From JAENVU01 sp964639075 (GTDB lineage: Bacteria; Actinomycetota; Acidimicrobiia; IMCC26256; JAENVU01), in contig CAZXCB010000182.1 of the NCBI GenBank assembly GCA_964639075.1, positions 1 to 6,850 of the forward strand: a DNA stretch of 6,850 bases. The letters are read 5' to 3'. The notes under the pieces are model-generated. The model made no database searches. It saw only the letters and a list, made by a program, of their open reading frames with translations, and was not told the origin of the DNA. Shown here one piece after another: positions 5,902 through 6,850 of this stretch (position 1 is its first letter; each line of letters starts with the position of its first letter). The translations under genes were made by a program, and so were the position numbers.

Positions 5902-6850
5902 GTGGCGAAGAGCTTCAGCGGCCGCATCGAGGTCGACATCAGGGAGTCGGAGCCGGACTGGGCGCCCTTCCTCGCACCCAAGGCGCCCGACGGCGCGCCG
6001 AACGTCCTGTTCCTCGCGTGGGACGACCTCGGCTACGCGACGATGGACATCTTCGGCGGTCCGGTCGAGTGCCCGAACATGCGACGGATCGCGGACCGTG
6101 GGGTCAAGCTCGCGAACTTCCACACGACCGCGCTGTGCTCGCCCACGCGGGCATCCCTGCTGACCGGGCGCAACGCGACGTCGAACGGGATGGCGACGAT
6201 CGCCGAGTTCGCGTCGGGCTTCCCCGGCATCTCGACGCGCATCCCGTTCGAGTCCGGCTTCATCTCGGAGGTGCTGGCCGAGCACGGCTACAACACGTAC
6301 TGCATCGGGAAGTGGCATCTCACGCCGGGTGAGGAGTGCAACCTCGCCGCGTACAAGGGCCGGTGGCCGCTCGGCCGCGGCTTCGAGCGCTTCTACGGCT
6401 GGCTGGGTGGTGAGACCAACAACTGGTACCCGGACCTGGTGCACGACAACCACCAGATCGACGCACCGGGGCGGCCGGAGGACGGCTATCACGTGGCCGA
6501 CGACCTTGCCGACCGGGCGATCGAGTTCATCCGCGACGCGAAGGTGATCGACCCGGACAAGCCCTTCTTCATGTACCTCGCCCCACAGGCCGGTCACGCG
6601 CCGCACCAGGCGCCGGTCGAGTGGATCGACCGGTACAAGGGGAGGTTCGACGAGGGCTACGAGGCGATCCGGGCCGGGATCCTCGCGAAGCAGATCGAGC
6701 TGGGCCTGTTGCCCGAGGGCACCGAGCTCTCCGGGATCAACCCGCACGGTGAGCCGACCCGGACCGGTCCCGACGGGCAGCCCTGGCCCCAGCTCGACAC
6801 GGTCCGACCGTGGGACTCGCTCGGTGCCGACGAGCAGCGCCTGTTCGCGC
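5902..6850 (+). CDS. Arylsulfatase, formylglycine-dependent S1 family (5' part, 3' end outside window)
   Basis: Hydrolyses sulfate esters using a formylglycine made from a cysteine. 316 residues are visible from the GTG at 5902. Seen: PNVLFLAWDDLGY with metal-binding Asp41 and Asp42; the CxPxR signature ALCSPTRASLLTGR with Cys79 as the residue to be converted; GYNTYCIGKWHL with Lys137 and His139; and APQAGHAPH with His232 and His235. The order and surroundings (a WPLGRGFERFYG segment, then YPDLVHDNHQI and PFFMYLAPQAGHAPH) closely follow my memory of the large mycobacterial AtsA type (Rv0711, nearly 800 residues), so more than half is probably missing. The N-terminus is charged and has no signal peptide, so the enzyme is probably cytosolic. 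The Cys-type signature needs a formylglycine-generating enzyme, which is not in the window. Substrate unknown. Confidence 0.94.
   Translation, partial: MAKSFSGRIEVDIRESEPDWAPFLAPKAPDGAPNVLFLAWDDLGYATMDIFGGPVECPNMRRIADRGVKLANFHTTALCSPTRASLLTGRNATSNGMATIAEFASGFPGISTRIPFESGFISEVLAEHGYNTYCIGKWHLTPGEECNLAAYKGRWPLGRGFERFYGWLGGETNNWYPDLVHDNHQIDAPGRPEDGYHVADDLADRAIEFIRDAKVIDPDKPFFMYLAPQAGHAPHQAPVEWIDRYKGRFDEGYEAIRAGILAKQIELGLLPEGTELSGINPHGEPTRTGPDGQPWPQLDTVRPWDSLGADEQRLFA

Noticed and set aside
4361..6163. 600-codon + strand open frame across the methyltransferase and sulfatase start
   Set aside because: It runs antisense to the methyltransferase and then out of frame through the sulfatase, which has its own ribosome site and signature motifs in another frame.
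5767..6747. 326-codon - strand open frame opposite the sulfatase
   Set aside because: Low-complexity mirror frame; the sulfatase CxPxR and GKWHL motifs fix the coding strand.

Overview
This window comes from a very GC-rich bacterial chromosome, most likely an actinomycete-type (Actinomycetota) organism. The evidence is the strong GC bias at third codon positions, the frequent GTG starts, the tightly overlapping genes, a TANNNT -10 box directly in front of an ATG, and protein families with close mycobacterial counterparts (an Rv2258c-like methyltransferase and an Rv0711/AtsA-like sulfatase). I cannot place it at family level from sequence alone.

Left part (1-3419): menaquinone (vitamin K2) biosynthesis. 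The 3' half of menD enters on the + strand and ends at 729. Facing it on the - strand is a compact set of three genes, transcribed in the order merR-like regulator (3419 to 2631), menG/ubiE methyltransferase (2643 to 1915) and menF isochorismate synthase (1918 to 695). Each junction overlaps (13 nt, then a 4-nt GTGA overlap), and the end of menF overlaps the end of menD by 35 nt. MenF makes isochorismate from chorismate, MenD condenses it with 2-oxoglutarate, and MenG methylates demethylmenaquinone in the last step. The window therefore holds the first two steps and the last step of the pathway, with a regulator as first gene of the menG-menF set. The regulator appears to contain two consecutive MerR-type winged-helix modules. 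Its start region carries a perfect 6-2-6 palindrome directly upstream of a TANNNT -10 box placed for leaderless transcription.

Middle part (3420-4693): a 121-nt gap holds a strong hairpin just after the stop of a zinc-less NAD(P)H:quinone oxidoreductase-like gene (4608 to 3541, - strand). That gene is preceded by a 12-codon upstream reading frame. The frame's stop overlaps the oxidoreductase start as ATGA, and its own ATG sits just after a TANNNT box.

Right part (4694-6850): an Rv2258c-like class I methyltransferase (5785 to 4694, - strand) is transcribed divergently from a large cytosolic-looking arylsulfatase (5902 onward, + strand, cut by the window end). The 116-nt spacer between them has two good ribosome binding sites, a possible promoter and a small palindrome. 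The substrates of the oxidoreductase, methyltransferase and sulfatase cannot be read from the sequence. No RNA genes, insertion sequences, CRISPR arrays or long repeats were seen.
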